A stretch of DNA of 8,598 nucleotides from Caulobacteraceae bacterium. Lineage in GTDB: Bacteria; Pseudomonadota; Alphaproteobacteria; Caulobacterales; Caulobacteraceae. Each line of letters opens with the position of its first letter. Position 1 is the first letter of the stretch. Below the pieces are notes generated by a model. That model did no database searches, had not been told where the DNA came from, and was given only the letters and a program-made list of their open reading frames with translations. The stretch covers positions 1 to 8,598 of the forward strand of contig JASLDZ010000170.1 in assembly GCA_030151985.1 (NCBI GenBank), read 5' to 3'. The translations under genes and the position numbers were made by a program. Shown here in pieces: positions 7,680 to 8,598 of this stretch.

Positions 7680-7684
7680 CTCCT
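7680..7684 (-). promoter_or_regulatory. recA ribosome binding site
   Basis: On the minus strand AGGAG precedes the GTG start by seven bases. No competing in-frame ATG is present nearby, so this site decides the start. Confidence 0.75.
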
Positions 7685-7739
7685 CTTGGCACGATTCCGA
7701 CGGCCGGCCCCGCGCCATCCGCCCCTTCATCCACGAGAG

Positions 7740-7768
7740 ATTTGGTCACGTTCTGTTCCGGTTGGCAA
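7740..7768 (-). promoter_or_regulatory. Probable recA promoter
   Basis: Read on the minus strand, TTGCCA (7763-7768) and CCAAAT (7740-7745) are 17 bases apart, a standard -35/-10 spacing. The -35 is good and the -10 is poor. The leader would be about 60 bases. The LexA-like box sits between and over these elements, as expected for an SOS-controlled promoter. Confidence 0.5.
7744..7758 (-). promoter_or_regulatory. LexA (SOS) operator of recA, one mismatch from alphaproteobacterial consensus
   Basis: On the + strand GGTC (7744-7747), seven bases and GTTC (7755-7758) match the alphaproteobacterial LexA direct repeat GTTC-N7-GTTC with one substitution. On the recA strand this is GAAC-N7-GACC, placed between the -35 and -10. 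Position and spacing make LexA repression likely; the mismatch suggests a weaker site. Confidence 0.6.
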
Positions 7769-7953
7769 TACGTTCTCACGTCAGGGGCGGACGGAGGGCG
7801 AGGATAGTCTGCTTCCAATCCCCTCCCCGACCCAACCCCGATGCCCGGACTCCTAGAGGTCCAACGGTCCGTTCACCCACCAACGCCGCGCGGACACCGG
7901 CCCCGGCATCAACCGGATCGGCGAGTTGACCGAGCGCGACGCGCACGCGCTTT

Positions 7954-8598
7954 ATGGCGGGGAGCGGGCAGACCTTCAAGACATTCAATATCTTAGTGGA
8001 CACGGGTGACGATACTTACAAAGCCATGAGCGTGAAGAGCTTGGACGCGAAGACCGACCACTATTCACAGACCAATCCTGAAACGATGTTCCCTCGCATG
8101 AAGAAGATGGTCGACGATGTAGATGATTTCACGAGGACGAGCGACTGTTCACGCCTACGCGGGACGCAGGGGCGTCGCATTCGTGGTCCACTACGTCCAT
8201 TGATGAAAACGCCGTACAGGTCGGCCACCATCTGGGCGCGCAAGCGGCGCCTCGTGATCTCCGCCGTTGTTCGTGCACACTTCGGATGGCGTAACGTGAT
8301 GGACGCAGCGGAACTCCTTCCTGCCGACGTGGATCCCCCAATCGCGGGATCACTGATACGGAAGGTGCTCGCGGCGAGCCTCCTCATCCCCCGACCGCCT
8401 CCCGGGCCTAGCGACTTCGACGATCGGCTGGGTCGCGGCTTCGGGCTGAAGGACGGCAGGAGCCTCTACGCCGGCGTACGATGCGTCAGCCTGGAGGAGC
8501 ACGACGGCTGGTTGACGTGCACGCCGATGCGCCACCGGCGCGGGTTCGACTTCGACGCCTTCCCCGCCGTGTGGAAGGAGCAGCAGCCGATCCGCGTT
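7954..8598 (+). CDS. Unrecognised protein, 3' end outside window; possible winged-helix segment
   Basis: I do not recognise this protein. The frame opens at ATG 7954 and stays open for 215 codons to the right edge, so the gene is incomplete. The first third (lysine, aspartate and threonine rich) is coded by DNA of about 49% GC (7981-8160). From about 8220 the codons become GC3-rich like the rest of the window, which favours real coding there. Residues about 98-145 (RLVISAVV..., NVMDAAELLPADVDPPIAG, SLIRKVLAASLLIPRP) have the spacing of a winged helix-turn-helix as seen in some phage and plasmid proteins; this is inference from shape only. The last 60 residues are rich in F, D, W and R. No Shine-Dalgarno is visible before ATG 7954. 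ATG 8026 and ATG 8203 (MKTPYRSATI) are alternative starts, and 8203 would discard most of the AT-richer part. A decayed or chimaeric gene is possible. Confidence 0.45.
   Translation, partial: MAGSGQTFKTFNILVDTGDDTYKAMSVKSLDAKTDHYSQTNPETMFPRMKKMVDDVDDFTRTSDCSRLRGTQGRRIRGPLRPLMKTPYRSATIWARKRRLVISAVVRAHFGWRNVMDAAELLPADVDPPIAGSLIRKVLAASLLIPRPPPGPSDFDDRLGRGFGLKDGRSLYAGVRCVSLEEHDGWLTCTPMRHRRGFDFDAFPAVWKEQQPIRV

Noticed and set aside
7848..7863. Small inverted repeat around CCTAG between recA and the unknown frame
   Set aside because: It is only a short stem with a mismatch and a wobble pair, no T-run and no gene ending beside it, so there is no basis to call it a terminator or operator.
7776..8003. 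75-codon open frame on the minus strand upstream of recA
   Set aside because: No homology signal or ribosome binding site, and it ends at the recA promoter. The stretch 7776-7953 otherwise shows no gene I can support.
8061..8387. 108-codon open frame on the minus strand
   Set aside because: It is opposite the longer + strand frame, has no motif I recognise and no Shine-Dalgarno, and its codon bias is no better than the + strand. It cannot be wholly excluded because the + strand gene is itself uncertain.

Overview
The window is very GC-rich DNA that looks like an alphaproteobacterial chromosome, probably Caulobacterales or a close relative. The evidence is the gene content, the RecA sequence type, a near-consensus GTTC-N7-GTTC LexA box in front of recA, and long GC-rich palindromic repeats of a kind common in that group. 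The order-level assignment is inference.

Layout. Bases 1-1768 hold a housekeeping cluster on the + strand: the 3' end of nadD (NAD synthesis), rsfS (ribosomal silencing factor) and rlmH (23S rRNA pseudouridine methyltransferase). Two long imperfect inverted repeats flank rsfS. The first forms the end of nadD. The second fills the rsfS-rlmH gap and supplies the rlmH ribosome binding site.

Bases 1810-6555 hold a tightly packed lipid A/LPS operon on the + strand: an MsbA-type lipid flippase, a DUF374 acyltransferase-like protein, waaA (Kdo transferase) and lpxK (lipid A 4'-kinase). Each gene after msbA starts inside the stop codon of the one before it (CTGA, GTGA, GTGA), which suggests translational coupling. 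LpxK and WaaA complete Kdo-lipid A at the inner face of the inner membrane and MsbA flips it. The DUF374 protein is probably an accessory acyltransferase.

Bases 6556-7775 hold recA on the - strand, converging on lpxK across a strong shared hairpin. recA has a recognisable Shine-Dalgarno, a promoter and an SOS operator. Bases 7776-8598 are different in character. About 180 bases (7981-8160) drop to roughly 49% GC by hand count, and a + strand reading frame of unknown function opens at 7954 and runs off the right edge. Its middle part may be a winged-helix DNA-binding segment.

Most unusual points: two genes (rsfS and the DUF374 gene) lack any sensible ATG/GTG/TTG start and seem to use CTG; the palindromic repeats have been co-opted at gene ends; and foreign-looking DNA lies upstream of recA. 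I saw no complete new defence or mobile system here.
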